From a virus, in the IMG/VR virus record IMGVR_UViG_3300048591_000671, positions 1 through 48,186 of that record: a stretch of 48,186 nt of DNA, one strand, 5' to 3'. Positions 38,187-45,546 of the stretch are shown here, piece by piece. A model generated the notes under the pieces. It was not told where the DNA came from. It saw only the letters and a list, made by a program, of their open reading frames with translations, and did no database searches. Each line of letters starts with the position of its first letter. Position 1 is the stretch's first letter. The translations under genes and the position numbers were made by a program.

Positions 38187-39040
38187 GACTGCACCTCGGA
38201 TTCGCTGGAGCGAAACAGCGGCAGGTTGTCGATGCTGGTGCAGGCCGGGTTGAGCCACAGGTACTCGGTGGCAGTGCCGTTTCCCTGCGTGGTCGTCGTT
38301 TTACTGAGCACCGTCCAGCCGGCGTAAAGCTGCCGGTAGAGCGGACTGTCGTAGCCGGACAGCACCACCATGCCCTGCAGCATGTTCAAATGTGCGGCGA
38401 GGGCGATGTGATCGGCATCCTGCATCTCGTGGACATAGCGAGCGCGTGCGCCCTCTGCGCGTGTTTTGAGCAGGTAGGGCGGGTCGACGTAAAACAGGGC
38501 GTCAGGCGCGTCGTAGTCGTCGATGACTTCCTGCGCCGGCAGGTTTTCGATGTAGGCGTTTTTGAGGGCGTACACGGCATCCGCGAGACCGTCGAGGCGC
38601 ATAAAATCGCGCACAATCTGGGAGCCGCGGGCGGCTGATAGCTCGCGCCTCCAACCGGAGCGGCGGGTTGTCGTCGAGCCGAACGACTGAAACGAGCGGA
38701 CGTAGAACTGGCGCGCCCACTCGACCGGGTCGTCGCTGTACTGCCACGACTCGTAGTACTCATCCCGGGCGAAGGGTGTCAGCTCGATGGCGCGAATCAG
38801 CGCGTCAGGCTGTGCGCGCAGGACGCGAAAGAAGTTGATGACGCTGCCGTCCAGGTCGTTGAGCACCTCGATAGGCGAGGGGTGTTTGCGAAAAAAGACG
38901 GCGGCGCTGCCGGCAAACGGCTCGACGTAGACGCGGTGCGGCGGGAAAGTGCTGGCGATCCAGTCGGCGAGCTGCCACTTCGAGCCAACCCACTTGAGGG
39001 GCGGCGTGGCGAAAAATGACATAGGACGCGGGTCGTTCAT
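38183..39040 (-). CDS. D12-class (Dam-like) DNA adenine N6-methyltransferase
   Basis: The start is ATG 39040 behind GAGGAG. The 285-residue protein has the D12 methylase motifs. PPLKWVGSKWQL (13-24) is the N-terminal AdoMet contact. RVYVEPFAGSAAVFF (about 37-51) is motif I. ALFYVDPPYLL (about 184-194) is the DPPY catalytic motif. It should transfer a methyl group to adenine N6 in a short site, perhaps to resist host restriction or control timing. The recognition site cannot be read from sequence. It overlaps the DndC-like gene by 4 bp. Confidence 0.9.
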   Translation of the reverse strand: MNDPRPMSFFATPPLKWVGSKWQLADWIASTFPPHRVYVEPFAGSAAVFFRKHPSPIEVLNDLDGSVINFFRVLRAQPDALIRAIELTPFARDEYYESWQYSDDPVEWARQFYVRSFQSFGSTTTRRSGWRRELSAARGSQIVRDFMRLDGLADAVYALKNAYIENLPAQEVIDDYDAPDALFYVDPPYLLKTRAEGARARYVHEMQDADHIALAAHLNMLQGMVVLSGYDSPLYRQLYAGWTVLSKTTTTQGNGTATEYLWLNPACTSIDNLPLFRSSESEVQS

Positions 39041-39053
39041 GGGTGATACTCCT

Positions 39054-39764
39054 CTAGTCGGCGGCTTGGCTGCCGGAACGGTTGCGCTGCGACTCCTGCA
39101 TGCGCTGGCGGCGGCGGATGCGGTTGTGGCACGGGCGGCAGCGATCATTGACTTTGGTCTTGGTGACCGAAACCGGACGCTCGCCACAGAGCGGGCACAC
39201 AATTACTTCGCCGGCTTCGATCCGTGCCCGCAGGCGGGCCTGCTGGCGTCTGTAGTGATTCGCGGTGTAGGCGCGACGGCACTCGCTGCAGAGTGTGTAT
39301 TGCCAGCCGCCAGCGCTGATTTTGCGCGGGCGAAGGCCACAGGAAACGCAAGGCTCGTCGGTGTGGTTCTCGAACCTGCGTTGACTGCGCTCCCGCCTGA
39401 CGGCAGCCTCGCAGACGCAGCAGTAATCTGCGAACCTGCCATTGCGCCTTTTAGCGCGCAGGCGTTCCTCACACCGGGGGCACGTTTTGTCCATGCGGCG
39501 GACGGTGGTCTCGTAATGCTCAAGCACGCGCAGGCCCTCGGGCAGGATGCGGTAGGCGGTCGGGCCTCCGAGCGGGTCGCGACTGGCGAAGATCATGGCG
39601 CGGCGCATCATGTACAGCTCTGGAATCCAATGTATTTGCACAGATGTGACCCAGAGTTGGCCGCGCTGGTGCGCGTCACGGAGTTGGTGTAGCGTGTTGA
39701 GCATATGACCGCGCATCATCGGCCAGCCATCATGACGATATTGAGAGCGATGATTGAATCGCAT
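39054..39764 (-). CDS. Multi-zinc-finger protein, 236 aa
   Basis: The first 75 residues (HMLNTLHQLRDAHQRGQLWV...RAMIFASRDPLGGPTAYRIL) look like a winged-helix domain. After it come four Cys-knuckle units: CPRCEERL with CCVCEAAV; CVSCGLRP with CSECRRAY; CPLCGERP with CRPCHNRI. The C-terminus is strongly basic. This suggests a DNA- or RNA-binding protein. AAGGAA precedes the ATG. I do not know the family. Confidence 0.75.
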   Translation of the reverse strand: MRFNHRSQYRHDGWPMMRGHMLNTLHQLRDAHQRGQLWVTSVQIHWIPELYMMRRAMIFASRDPLGGPTAYRILPEGLRVLEHYETTVRRMDKTCPRCEERLRAKRRNGRFADYCCVCEAAVRRERSQRRFENHTDEPCVSCGLRPRKISAGGWQYTLCSECRRAYTANHYRRQQARLRARIEAGEVIVCPLCGERPVSVTKTKVNDRCRPCHNRIRRRQRMQESQRNRSGSQAAD

Positions 39765-39767
39765 CGT

Positions 39768-40418
39768 TCACGTTCCTTGAAGCGTTAATCTGAACCAGTA
39801 ATCAGGCAGGATGCCGCGCTCGAACAGGCCGGGGTGACTGCGATAGATGCGATCCATGATGGACTCGACATCATCATTCCCGAAGATTCCGCGCAGGCGG
39901 TAGAACGACTCCACCGCCTGTTCGTCGTCGCAGCGCTGGCAGTAGGGCATATAGTCGGGCATGCCGGGCTCGTTATAGCGGCGGCTGTGGGGCTGCCCGC
40001 AGCGGTTACACACGGGCAGGCTCAACTGCCGGTGGGCGAGCGACAGGCGCGCCTGACTGTGCCATTTGGCGTACAGATGGACTTTGCTGCGCCGGACTCC
40101 ATTGCGAAGCTGCCGGTAGCTGAGATTGAGCTTGGTGACCGGGCGGTCGTCGCCGGTGGCGCACTTGCGGACGTGCTCCTCGAACCAAACGCGACGTTCG
40201 AGCAGCTCGAAGGGCACATCGGTTCGGATGCGCAGGCCGGTCTCATCCCTGCCGCCCTGCCCGTAGACTTCAACGGGCAGGGGGAATTCGAGAGAGCACT
40301 CGCGGCAGACGCCATACTTGATGATGGGCGAATACTGGCCGACGAGGGGCACTTGGCGCTGACAGACGCAGCACCACGGCCACAGGCACTCCTCGAACGC
40401 AGGCAGGGGGAGCTGCAT
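39768..40418 (-). CDS. Zinc-knuckle protein, 216 aa
   Basis: The start is ATG 40418, which overlaps the stop of the small membrane peptide gene (TGATG); GTG 40421 is a weaker alternative. The protein has CCVCQRQV with CRECSLEF, and CNRCGQPH with CQRCDDEQ, two four-cysteine knuckles about 120 residues apart. A helical basic segment lies between (NLSYRQLRNGVRRSKVHLYA). It is probably DNA-binding; function unknown. Confidence 0.7.
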   Translation of the reverse strand: MQLPLPAFEECLWPWCCVCQRQVPLVGQYSPIIKYGVCRECSLEFPLPVEVYGQGGRDETGLRIRTDVPFELLERRVWFEEHVRKCATGDDRPVTKLNLSYRQLRNGVRRSKVHLYAKWHSQARLSLAHRQLSLPVCNRCGQPHSRRYNEPGMPDYMPYCQRCDDEQAVESFYRLRGIFGNDDVESIMDRIYRSHPGLFERGILPDYWFRLTLQGT

Positions 40419-40498
40419 CACAGCGAGATCTCCCGGATCACATAGATCAGGCAGGCGATCATCACAAGGATTACCGCCAGCAGCAGCAGGGCGGTCAT
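40418..40498 (-). CDS. 26-residue membrane peptide
   Basis: ATG 40498 overlaps the stop of the upstream gene (ATGA), and the stop overlaps the next start (TGATG), so translation is coupled on both sides. The product is a single hydrophobic helix (ALLLLAVILVMIACLIYVI) with a charged end. The tight overlaps are the main evidence that it is real. Function unknown. Confidence 0.6.
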   Translation of the reverse strand: MTALLLLAVILVMIACLIYVIREISL

Positions 40499-40737
40499 GA
40501 CGTCGCTGCCGGCTTGTGCAGCACGAACGTCAGGATGGTGCGGCGCGCTGCTGTCACTGTCTGGCAGGCGAGCATCTGATAGCCGTCGTTCAGCAGGCCG
40601 TCCAGCTCCTGCTCCTGATTCTCTTTCTCCTCCATGCGCTCGGCCTTCAGGTGCTCCAGTTCGCCTTTCGCCTGGGACACGTAAACCTCTTCCTGACTCA
40701 TTTCCCACGCAACGGGAACCATCACAACTTTGATCAC
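40495..40737 (-). CDS. Hypothetical protein, 80 aa
   Basis: The start is GTG 40737, chosen because AAGGAG lies 6 bp upstream. Short strands flank a charged central helix (GELEHLKAERMEEKENQEQE), followed by LNDGYQMLACQTVTA and RRTILTFVLHKP. The 'L..GY.....' and 'TVLT..L.K' pattern is like the DUF4177-type fold of small phage proteins, but this is tentative. Confidence 0.65.
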   Translation of the reverse strand: MIKVVMVPVAWEMSQEEVYVSQAKGELEHLKAERMEEKENQEQELDGLLNDGYQMLACQTVTAARRTILTFVLHKPAATS

Positions 40738-40752
40738 TGCAAACTCCTTTAC

Positions 40753-41046
40753 TTAACGCGGGCTTTGGGGCGGCAGCATGTACCAGCCTGCCGGCTCGAT
40801 CTTGGTGACGATGTCGCTGAGATAGCGCTCGTCGAGTGAACGCCACGGGTTGCAGGCGCTCTCGTAAACCATGGTTGCTCCTACCACCATCTGATACTCG
40901 TCAAGCAGCGCATCCATGCCGACATAGCGACCCAACCGAACCCAGCCGCCGCCGGTATAGGGCGGCTGAAGCTGAAGTGAGAGCAAGCCGCTCGCGCTGC
41001 GCCAGACGCACAGCTTCGAGCGGACAGCGAAGTCCGGGCGGATCAT
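40753..41046 (-). CDS. Hypothetical protein, 97 aa
   Basis: ATG 41046 overlaps the ERF gene's stop. The sequence is a mixed fold with several tryptophans (KLCVWRSASGLLSLQLQPPY; GGGWVRLGRYVGMDALLDEY) and no recognised motif. It follows the single-strand annealing gene and may assist recombination, but only position supports that. Confidence 0.65.
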   Translation of the reverse strand: MIRPDFAVRSKLCVWRSASGLLSLQLQPPYTGGGWVRLGRYVGMDALLDEYQMVVGATMVYESACNPWRSLDERYLSDIVTKIEPAGWYMLPPQSPR

Positions 41047-41771
41047 GAGGGTTCCCCGACGAGCGCCTCGTAGGCGGCGATCATGGCCTCGGCAGACTCG
41101 AAGTCGCTGATCTTGCGCCCCGTGAGCTTGGTGATCTCGTGAGGCTGCTTGCCAGTGGCGTCGATGATCTGCTTGAGGATGCCCGACTGGGTGAACCACG
41201 GGCGGTCGGCGCTGTCGCTGGCTGCAGCCGGCGTCTCCTGCTGGGCGGGCCGCTGGCGCGGCTGCGATTCGGTCTGGCGGGGTGCGCTGCGCTGCTGGCG
41301 CTGGGCGCGATAGCTGTTGCCGGCATCGTAATCGGGGTCGTCGGTCTGATCGCCGCTGCTGATGAGCAACGTCTTGAGCAGCCAGTACTTCATGGCGAGG
41401 GTGGCAGCCTGCGCCGCGCCCTTGTCCTGCTGGTTGTTGGACTCGCCAATCCAGATGCAGTCGCGCGTTTCGCCCATCTCGGTGGCGAGGGTGAAGCGGA
41501 AATGGATCACGGTGTGAAAGAAGGGGCGCTCCCCATCGCGCTCGACAAACTGCTGGTCGATGCGGTCGACGGAGCAAAAAACCGCAATGCCCTCATCCGC
41601 CAGCATGGGGCGAACGTAATCAAAGACCTGCTCATCCGTCACGAACTTGTAACCGTGGTGCTTGTTGAAACCCTCCTTTTCCATACGCTTGATGCGCGTC
41701 ATGATGCGCACCAAGCGGGCGGCGAGGGTTTGGTGGGGCGGGATGGACTCGGGCGAAGGAATTGTCACCAT
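41043..41771 (-). CDS. erf: ERF-family single-strand annealing protein
   Basis: A 242-residue protein with the ERF signature: helical start LAARLVRIMTRIKRMEKEGF, then HGYKFVTDEQVFDYVRPMLA, then strands FHTVIHFRFTLATEMGE, then GAAQAATLAMKYWLLKTLLI. ERF proteins form rings that anneal complementary single strands in phage recombination and genome circularisation. A Gln/Arg/Pro linker leads to a small C-terminal helical domain (GILKQIIDATGKQPHEITKL...DFESAEAMIAAYEALVG), probably for partner binding. AGGAG lies about 10 bp before the ATG. Confidence 0.88.
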   Translation of the reverse strand: MVTIPSPESIPPHQTLAARLVRIMTRIKRMEKEGFNKHHGYKFVTDEQVFDYVRPMLADEGIAVFCSVDRIDQQFVERDGERPFFHTVIHFRFTLATEMGETRDCIWIGESNNQQDKGAAQAATLAMKYWLLKTLLISSGDQTDDPDYDAGNSYRAQRQQRSAPRQTESQPRQRPAQQETPAAASDSADRPWFTQSGILKQIIDATGKQPHEITKLTGRKISDFESAEAMIAAYEALVGEPS

Positions 41772-41855
41772 TTAAGCATGCTCCTATACTGTAAATGGAG
41801 GCGCGGGGCTTTGAACTGCGCGCCTCCGGCTTCTAAGGGGCCGGTGGGCTGACGC

Positions 41856-42299
41856 TCACCGGCTTTTCTGGCGCTTCATGACGATGACCAAGGGCTGATC
41901 GGCAAACACCTTGATCGGGCTGTTGAAGCCGCCGGGCTGCACCGATTCCCAGCGACCACTGACGACCATGCGGTAGGCGGCAGCGTAGCGCGCGCTGGCC
42001 TTGCCGGCGTACTGCATGCGCTTGGCGGCCTCGCTGATGGTGATGACCGGGCGACCAGCGTAAAACTCGTCGCTGAGGCGCTCGACGTTGATGCGCAGGG
42101 GCTTGGGAGCCTCGTACAGCTCCTCGCGCAGGGATTTGGCGTAAGCCTGCAGGTCGGCGTAGCGCTGCTGCATCGTGCCGAGCTGGCGGCGCAGCATTTC
42201 GTTTTCCGCGCGCAGCTCGTCGACAGTCGGCTCGCGTTCCGGATCGTTGACGCGGTCGAGCATCGTCGCCATGGCTTTGGCTGTGCGTTTAGCGGTCAT
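41856..42299 (-). CDS. Coiled-coil protein with C-terminal winged-HTH-like region, 147 aa
   Basis: The start is ATG 42299, overlapping the preceding gene. An N-terminal coiled coil (TVDELRAENEMLRRQLGTMQ...QAYAKSLREELYEAP) precedes PVITISEAAKRMQYAGKASA, a short helix-turn-helix-like region. It may bind DNA or act as an early regulator or recombination partner; not recognised as a family. Confidence 0.65.
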   Translation of the reverse strand: MTAKRTAKAMATMLDRVNDPEREPTVDELRAENEMLRRQLGTMQQRYADLQAYAKSLREELYEAPKPLRINVERLSDEFYAGRPVITISEAAKRMQYAGKASARYAAAYRMVVSGRWESVQPGGFNSPIKVFADQPLVIVMKRQKSR

Positions 42300-42615
42300 C
42301 GTCCAGCTCCTCCATGTGCAGCGTGTCGATGAAGCGCCGGAACGGGTCGAGGCGCTTGCCGTCGGGCTCCTGCGGCTCCGGGTCACTGCTCGTGCCGGTG
42401 TAGAAGGCGAAGAAGACTCCCCGGGACTGCAGCTCGTCGCACAGCACCTCGTGGAAGCGGCGCATGGCCGGCACGAGGTAGGGCGGGAAGCGCTCCGGCA
42501 CGAAGCGCTCGATGATGTCGAGGATCTGGGCAACCAGATCGTTGAGCACTTCGAGCGTGTCGGTGTGCACTGCGCGCAGGTCGAAATCGTTGTTCCGCTT
42601 CTTCTTCTGCGTCAT
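42289..42615 (-). CDS. Hypothetical helical protein, 108 aa
   Basis: Starts with a basic MTQKKKRNN, then helices TLEVLNDLVAQILDIIERFV and PPYLVPAMRRFHEVLCDELQ, and ends acidic (LHMEELDDDR). No recognised motif. It overlaps both neighbours (4 and 11 bp), so it belongs to the coupled early operon. Confidence 0.65.
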   Translation of the reverse strand: MTQKKKRNNDFDLRAVHTDTLEVLNDLVAQILDIIERFVPERFPPYLVPAMRRFHEVLCDELQSRGVFFAFYTGTSSDPEPQEPDGKRLDPFRRFIDTLHMEELDDDR

Positions 42616-43700
42616 GACAGCATCTCGTCGAGCATCTCGTTGGCGGTCTTGAGGATGCGCGCGGCCTCGGTGCCGAACTCGCCGGCGGCGTTTTCGAGGA
42701 TGGCGAGCGCGTCGTCACGGATGGAGCGCAGGCTGAGGACGTGCTCCCAGTTGCTGTCGATGCGGCCAGGCACTGCGGCTGCGTCGACGACGGCGGCGCG
42801 CTGCTGCTTCCCGTTGTGGCGCTCGTACCAGACCTTGGCCTCAAAGCGGCGGAGTTCCTCGCTCATGCGCTCGAAACCGGATGCTTTTGCCGCGGCCTGC
42901 AGGTCGAATGCCTCGGGATTGACTGACCACCAGCGCTTCAGCTCGTCGACGGTCTCAAAAACCGGCGGCGTCGGCTCCTCGATGACGGGCAGGTCGGGTT
43001 CAGCCGGCTCGACCGCGTAATACATGAGGAAGCGCCCGAGATCTGACAGGACACAGTCGTTGTCGACCTCGCCGGGATCGTATGTCAGGCCGTGATGCTC
43101 AAGAAGCAGCCTGTCGCTACCAGAGACTCGCCCGCGCCAACCGCCTTCTTGGAACAGATCCTGAAGCATCGCGCTGAATCGCATGCGATCCTCGGACGTT
43201 CCAATATCGTTGAGGACGGCCAGCTTCTGCTTGGGGCTGAGGCTCATCAACTGCTCGTAGGTCAGCTCGGCGGCGGGTGTGATCGGGTAGCCGGTGTCCT
43301 CGCCGGCGGTCGGCTGCTCCGGTTCGAGGGCGGGGTGCGTTTCCATGTGGGCGCGCCCAGCCGGGGTGATGTGGAGCGACTGGTCGAGCTCGTCGCGCTG
43401 GATGTAGCCCAGCTCGATCATTTTGTTGACGAGCTTGTTGGTGAAGCCGCCGGCGTTAATCGTGCCGGTGGCATCCAGCTCGCGCAGGCGGTCGGCGTGC
43501 CGCTCGGCCATACTCTCGGTGTCTTTACGATTTGGCATAAAATCCTCGCTTCTTTCAATGCGGACGTCGTGCCCGCGCCAACGTAAAAAGTTGATGGTGG
43601 CCGCAGCGCTGTACTCGCTGCGCGCAACGGCGGTGCAGGGCTGCCCGTCTTTGATGTAGTGATAGACGGGCAGATCGTCGGTGATCTCAACCCGGAGCAT
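42612..43700 (-). CDS. Large hypothetical protein, 362 aa
   Basis: ATG 43700, with GGAG 7 bp upstream and a 14-bp overlap with the preceding gene, is the best start; in-frame ATG 43538 (AGGA upstream) is an alternative. Residues 1-55 are a small strand-rich part. The middle has a short winged-helix-like stretch (GGFTNKLVNKMIELGYIQRD). Later parts are helical with Glu/Pro linkers and end NEMLDEMLS. I do not recognise it. Being early in the operon and multi-domain, it may be a replication accessory or host-takeover protein. Confidence 0.65.
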   Translation of the reverse strand: MLRVEITDDLPVYHYIKDGQPCTAVARSEYSAAATINFLRWRGHDVRIERSEDFMPNRKDTESMAERHADRLRELDATGTINAGGFTNKLVNKMIELGYIQRDELDQSLHITPAGRAHMETHPALEPEQPTAGEDTGYPITPAAELTYEQLMSLSPKQKLAVLNDIGTSEDRMRFSAMLQDLFQEGGWRGRVSGSDRLLLEHHGLTYDPGEVDNDCVLSDLGRFLMYYAVEPAEPDLPVIEEPTPPVFETVDELKRWWSVNPEAFDLQAAAKASGFERMSEELRRFEAKVWYERHNGKQQRAAVVDAAAVPGRIDSNWEHVLSLRSIRDDALAILENAAGEFGTEAARILKTANEMLDEMLS

Positions 43701-43941
43701 GAGCGGGCTCCGCCTGCTGCTCGCGCCAGCGCTGCTCGTACAGGCGACTCTCCTTGGGGGCCAACAACCACGGATCGCGGCGGGTGTGCGTGTGGTCACA
43801 GCCCGCGATCTGGCACTTGTAGACCGAGACATGCACGAGATACCAGAAGCCGCGGTCGTCGCGCTCGAGTTCGTAGGTCTTGTCGACGCGCGACATGGTG
43901 TCGGTGGTGCCACAGCGCTCGCAGATCGACCACGGAGGCAT
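43687..43941 (-). CDS. Small zinc-binding protein, 84 aa
   Basis: CERCGTTD at 7-14 and CQIAGCDHTH near 43-52 make a four-cysteine (or Cys/His) zinc site. Strands with YLVHVSVYKC lie between. The tail is Glu/Gln/Ala-rich. It is the second gene of the early operon. Function unknown. Confidence 0.7.
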   Translation of the reverse strand: MPPWSICERCGTTDTMSRVDKTYELERDDRGFWYLVHVSVYKCQIAGCDHTHTRRDPWLLAPKESRLYEQRWREQQAEPAHAPG

Positions 43942-44177
43942 TAGCGCACCTCGCGCGGGCGGCGGTCGATCACCGCGAAACCGGACTGCTGGAGGTCAAT
44001 CACGAAGTCGTTCAGGATCTCGCTGCGGTAGGGCTCCGCAACGCCGGAAACGTCGGCGAGGATGCCGCCTTCGCGATCGCTGACGATCGTCTCGTAGACG
44101 TAGACGATCGCGCTGGACTCGTCGGGGGGCGGTTCGATCGGGAGGGTGTCGTCGTCGTCAAAGTGGGGGATGTGCAT
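43941..44177 (-). CDS. First gene of the early operon, acidic protein, 78 aa
   Basis: Starts MHIPHFDDDDTLPIEPPPDE and continues with a short alpha/beta region (IVYVYETIVSDREGGILADV; ILNDFVIDLQQSGFAVIDRR). AGGAG lies 7 bp before the ATG. It is directly downstream of the strong minus-strand promoter and operators of the immunity region, so it is where Cro, N or an anti-repressor would lie. It has no HTH. Its acidic nature could suit a DNA-mimic or inhibitor, but that is speculation. Confidence 0.65.
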   Translation of the reverse strand: MHIPHFDDDDTLPIEPPPDESSAIVYVYETIVSDREGGILADVSGVAEPYRSEILNDFVIDLQQSGFAVIDRRPREVR

Positions 44178-44206
44178 CGAAAGCTCCTGTTGACTAAATA
44201 AACGAA

Positions 44207-44275
44207 CGCACGTACACTGTTACTAACGTACAAGCGAAGTCTAAACCCGTTTGCTGAAAATGTCAAGTACGTGCG
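44207..44275 (-). promoter_or_regulatory. Early promoter and operator region of the immunity switch
   Basis: On the minus strand TTGACA (44266-44261), 17 bp, TAGACT (44243-44238). Three half-sites of pattern CGCNNGTAC surround it: CGCACGTAC (44207-44215), GTACAAGCG (44228-44236) and GTACGTGCG (44267-44275). A degenerate copy of the dispersed palindrome (TCTAAACCCGTTTGCT, 44240-44255, 12 of 16) covers the -10 and spacer. This is where a repressor should act. Confidence 0.75.
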
Positions 44276-44286
44276 AACGTTTCTTT

Positions 44287-44315
44287 TTGCGAAGTTGACA
44301 AGTGAGGTGTAAATT
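44287..44315 (+). promoter_or_regulatory. Candidate promoter of the XRE regulator gene
   Basis: TTGCGA (44287-44292), 17 bp, TAAATT with an extended TG (44310-44315). A TTGACA at 44295-44300 has no -10 at the right distance. The promoter is divergent from the early promoter, 20-50 bp away, as in lambda-like switches. Confidence 0.6.
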
Positions 44316-44354
44316 ATGAGCATGCATATCGACAGCAGAAGGAACATCGCACCC

Positions 44355-44582
44355 ATGGCCACGCTCAGAATCCGGTTTCGGGAGCTTCTCGAAGCCAAGG
44401 CTGAACAAGAGGGGGAGACGCGCATCACGCTGCAGCAGGTCTCTGCTGACACTAATCTGGCGCACAACACGCTCACGAAGTGGGCCAGAGGACAGGTGGA
44501 TCGCATTGATGTGCCGACGCTGATCACCTTGTGCGAGTACTTTGGGGTGAAGCCCGGCGAGTTGCTCGAACTCACTGACTAA
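44355..44582 (+). CDS. XRE-family Cro/CI-type regulator
   Basis: The start is ATG 44355, with AGAAGGA about 11 bp upstream; upstream in-frame ATGs overlap the promoter. The 75-residue product is a single helix-turn-helix domain. It runs LRIRFRELLEAKAEQEGETR, then ITLQQVSADTNLAHNTLTKW (the HTH), then VPTLITLCEYFGVKPGELLE. It should dimerise and bind the operators just upstream. There is no oligomerisation or protease-sensitive domain, so it resembles Cro or small repressors rather than CI. It is divergent from the early operon, which makes it the likely immunity regulator. Which of the site families it binds is open. Confidence 0.88.
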   Translation: MATLRIRFRELLEAKAEQEGETRITLQQVSADTNLAHNTLTKWARGQVDRIDVPTLITLCEYFGVKPGELLELTD

Positions 44583-44654
44583 GGGCGGCTTAGCGACCAT
44601 GGATGCGTACTCTAAACGTTAATTACGTTGAGTTTACGCACGGAGGCAAGCAAT

Positions 44655-45308
44655 ATGGGCAAGAGGTACAAGGGCGCGACGTTGGCGCTCGCGGGGACGG
44701 CGGCGCTGCTGGTGTGGGTTGAGAGCCTGCGACCAGATCCACAGGTGCAGACGCAGGCCGCGCCGACAGTGGCTGTCAGGACGGCGACGCGGACGCCAGC
44801 CCCTGCCGCGATCAATACAGAGGAGGCGCGTGTGTACAGCAGCGTCAACGAGGCGCTCGCCGGCGAGGTTTCGAAGCTGGAGGGGGTCGAGAGCGTCAAT
44901 CTGGTCTCGACGCTGGGCGGGATCGTGTATCTGGAGCTGTACGTGATCCCGGGGACGATGAGCACGGACACGGCGGACGTGGTGCAGGAGACGATCGAGG
45001 CAAACCTCGGGGGTCTGGAGCCGCTCGAAATCAGCTTTTTGATGGATGATGGCGAGCTGGTGGCGGAGTACCGCTATGATGAAGATCGCCGGCGCTGGGA
45101 CGTTACCGTGCTGATGTCACTCGTCCGCACCCGCCGGGCCGAGGCGGCGCGGGCGACACCGACGGCAGACGCGACCCGGCGCGCCGGCGTGGACTGCCCG
45201 CAGACGTGCGCGACGGCTGTCGCCCTCGGCTGGGGCGCGGCGCGGATCGCGCGGGACTGCCCAGATCTGGATGCCGATAGTGATCAAGTTGCCTGTTACG
45301 GAGATTGA
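44655..45308 (+). CDS. Membrane-anchored protein with excalibur-like C-terminus
   Basis: The start is ATG 44655, with GGAGG 9 bp upstream. The 217-residue product has an N-terminal signal or anchor (GATLALAGTAALLVWVESL) and a Thr/Ala/Pro-rich linker. A domain of about 100 residues follows (SKLEGVESVNLVSTLGGIVY...ETIEANLGGLEPLEISFL). The C-terminus has Cys-Pro-x-Thr-Cys and DADSDQVAC, like excalibur calcium-binding repeats. It is transcribed with, or just after, the regulator, so it may be made in lysogens. Superinfection exclusion or another surface role is plausible. Confidence 0.7.
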   Translation: MGKRYKGATLALAGTAALLVWVESLRPDPQVQTQAAPTVAVRTATRTPAPAAINTEEARVYSSVNEALAGEVSKLEGVESVNLVSTLGGIVYLELYVIPGTMSTDTADVVQETIEANLGGLEPLEISFLMDDGELVAEYRYDEDRRRWDVTVLMSLVRTRRAEAARATPTADATRRAGVDCPQTCATAVALGWGAARIARDCPDLDADSDQVACYGD

Positions 45309-45325
45309 GTGTACTATGTAATGAC

Positions 45326-45355
45326 GCGACCGCGCAGGGCTTCCTGCTGCGGTCG
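45326..45355 (+). terminator. Long hairpin behind the excalibur-like gene
   Basis: GCGACCGC-GCAGG (45326-45338) pairs with CCTGC-T-GCGGTCGT (45343-45356), about 12 bp with one bulge. No T run follows. Terminator or structural role. Confidence 0.55.
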
Positions 45356-45372
45356 TACTGCTAAATAGGCCA

Positions 45373-45392
45373 AATGTAAACGCGTTTACATT
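45373..45392. promoter_or_regulatory. Dispersed palindrome, extended to 20 bp
   Basis: AATGTAAACGCGTTTACATT is a perfect 20-bp palindrome, the longest and best copy of the dispersed element. It lies 158 bp before the replication initiator start. Confidence 0.85.
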
Positions 45393-45530
45393 AAAGGGGC
45401 GGGGCGCTGTTCCCGCCGCGGAAAATAAAAAGACCCGCGTGCCAAGCGAGTCTCCGGTGATCGGGCCGTTGCCAGCGGCGCAATCGCGTAACATCCAAGT
45501 TACGCCCAGTTTAGCACAACTCGGGTGAAT

Positions 45531-45546
45531 TGTAAAAGGGTTTGCA
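45531..45546. promoter_or_regulatory. Dispersed palindrome, degenerate copy at the initiator start
   Basis: TGTAAAAGGGTTTGCA, 13 of 16 matches, overlaps the ribosome site of the initiator gene. Other weak copies are at 25322-25337 (13 of 16) and 48042-48057 (12 of 16). Confidence 0.45.
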
